DNA from: Roseibium album
GTDB taxonomy: Bacteria > Pseudomonadota > Alphaproteobacteria > Rhizobiales > Stappiaceae
NCBI RefSeq assembly: GCF_001404515.1
Contig: NZ_CXWE01000001.1
Location: 248,001-312,000 of the forward strand
DNA length: 64,000 bases
Direction of reading: 5' to 3'
Numbering within the stretch: the first letter of the stretch is position 1; each line of letters starts with the position of its first letter. The notes beneath the pieces are model-generated. The model ran no database searches and was not told where the DNA came from. It saw only the letters and a list, made by a program, of their open reading frames with translations. The translations under genes were made by a program, and so were the position numbers. Shown piece by piece: positions 63,518-64,000 of the stretch.

Positions 63518-63955
63518 ATGTCTGAAACCTATTATCTCATGGGAATGATCATGGACTTTCACTCGTCCAGTGCCGAAGACGGATATTTCCTGTGCAGCGC
63601 TATTCTTTCAAGCGGCGCCGGTGCGCCACCCAATCGTCACATGAATGATCAGGAATCATTTTTTATCCAAAAGGGCCAAATCGAGTTTTCTGTCGGTGAT
63701 GAGATCATAACCGCCGGGCCAGGCCAGTTTGTGAAGGTTCCGCGGGGCGAAGTTCATGCGTTTCGCAATGCGACGGATCAGGAAGCGGAAATGCTGATCC
63801 TCAATGTGCCGGGCTCCATTCATGAAAACGTATTCAGGATTTGTGGCACCAAGCTGGAGCCGGGGTCGCGTGAGTGGCCCTCTCCCGAACCGGAGCTTGA
63901 CATGGCATGGGTTGCAAGGGTTTGCGCTGAAGAGGGGCTGGAAATAGTCGGCTAG
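63518..63955 (+). CDS. Cupin domain protein
   Basis: A 145-residue single-domain cupin. Cupin motif 1 is NRHMNDQESFFIQKGQIEF, with one His of the usual His-x-His pair replaced by Asn; motif 2 is PGQFVKVPRGEVHAF. His and Glu ligands for a metal may still be sufficient, but activity cannot be assumed. Many such proteins are small isomerases, dioxygenases or sensors. RBS is AGGAGG-like before the ATG at 63518. It follows the LysR gene by 144 bases and shares a TGCAAA motif with the tctC promoter, so it probably belongs to the same system. Confidence 0.82.
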   Translation: MSETYYLMGMIMDFHSSSAEDGYFLCSAILSSGAGAPPNRHMNDQESFFIQKGQIEFSVGDEIITAGPGQFVKVPRGEVHAFRNATDQEAEMLILNVPGSIHENVFRICGTKLEPGSREWPSPEPELDMAWVARVCAEEGLEIVG

Positions 63956-64000
63956 CGAGAAGGCTTCATCGTTGCCGGGTTGGTGCCTGGGTCAGTCCCC

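Noticed and set aside
1..64000. CRISPR arrays, insertion sequences, prophage, tRNA and rRNA genes
   Set aside because: Looked for repeated spacers, transposase or integrase motifs and tRNA arm patterns; none was found. Short tRNAs could be missed by eye.

Overview
The window looks like a chromosomal segment of an alphaproteobacterium of the Hyphomicrobiales (Rhizobiales) type, most likely a marine Stappiaceae/Roseibium (Labrenzia)-like organism. The genus is my inference. The order is supported by several lineage traits: an F0-only ATP synthase operon with both b and b' subunits, a malic enzyme fused to a phosphotransacetylase-like domain, a NadQ-type NAD regulator close to nadABC, betaine-lipid genes btaAB, and separated glyQ and glyS. 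The DNA is GC-rich and densely coding. I saw no rRNA, tRNA, CRISPR array, insertion sequence, phage gene or toxin-antitoxin pair.

Layout. 1-4.2 kb: a fasciclin-domain protein cut by the window edge, a VOC protein, mutY, a DciA-like protein and a Tat-exported DsbA-family oxidoreductase. 4.3-10.6 kb: smc, then the F0 operon atpI-atpB-atpE-atpF'-atpF, ending in a clear intrinsic terminator. 11-17 kb: rnhB, a PA0069-type radical SAM protein, a glycosyltransferase, a glutathionyl-hydroquinone-reductase-like GST, a GNAT enzyme, moaB and a PLP aminotransferase behind a palindrome. 17-23.6 kb: a ceramidase-family membrane protein, maeB, chorismate mutase, a PQQ-type sugar dehydrogenase and a DEAD-box helicase with a long structured leader. 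23.6-24.7 kb: a 1.1-kb gene-free, partly AT-rich region with two outward-facing hairpin-rich candidate transcripts. 24.7-31.4 kb: a small membrane protein and ETF-QO (preceded by a perfect 20-bp palindrome), a family-4-like uracil-DNA glycosylase, a PilZ protein, an S49 protease and a MATE exporter. 31.7-39.9 kb: glyQ and glyS, separated by LemA/DUF2207 and a GGDEF-EAL protein, then a GNAT enzyme. 40-42.5 kb: a fatty acid desaturase and an MFS transporter. 42.8-53 kb: nadABC, a GlxA-type regulator, a YqhA-like membrane protein, a SleB-type hydrolase, nadQ with a tyrosine phosphatase, an HD hydrolase and a YgfZ-like protein. 53-58 kb: dihydroorotase, an L,D-transpeptidase and btaAB. 58-64 kb: a tripartite tricarboxylate transporter operon with a PcaB-like lyase, a divergent LysR regulator and a cupin gene.

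How the genes work together. Most of the window is housekeeping: chromosome segregation and replication, DNA repair, ATP synthesis, glycine charging, NAD and pyrimidine synthesis, and envelope maintenance. The local modules are (1) nadABC with a candidate operator and the likely regulator nadQ about 4 kb downstream; (2) btaAB, which makes phosphorus-free betaine lipid, behind a weak Pho-box-like element; and (3) the LysR/TctABC/lyase/cupin unit, which looks like uptake and degradation of one unidentified carboxylate. The least explained items are the divergent candidate RNAs at 23.6-24.7 kb, the uracil-DNA glycosylase that lacks two of the four expected Fe-S cysteines, and the lyase-coupled transporter operon.
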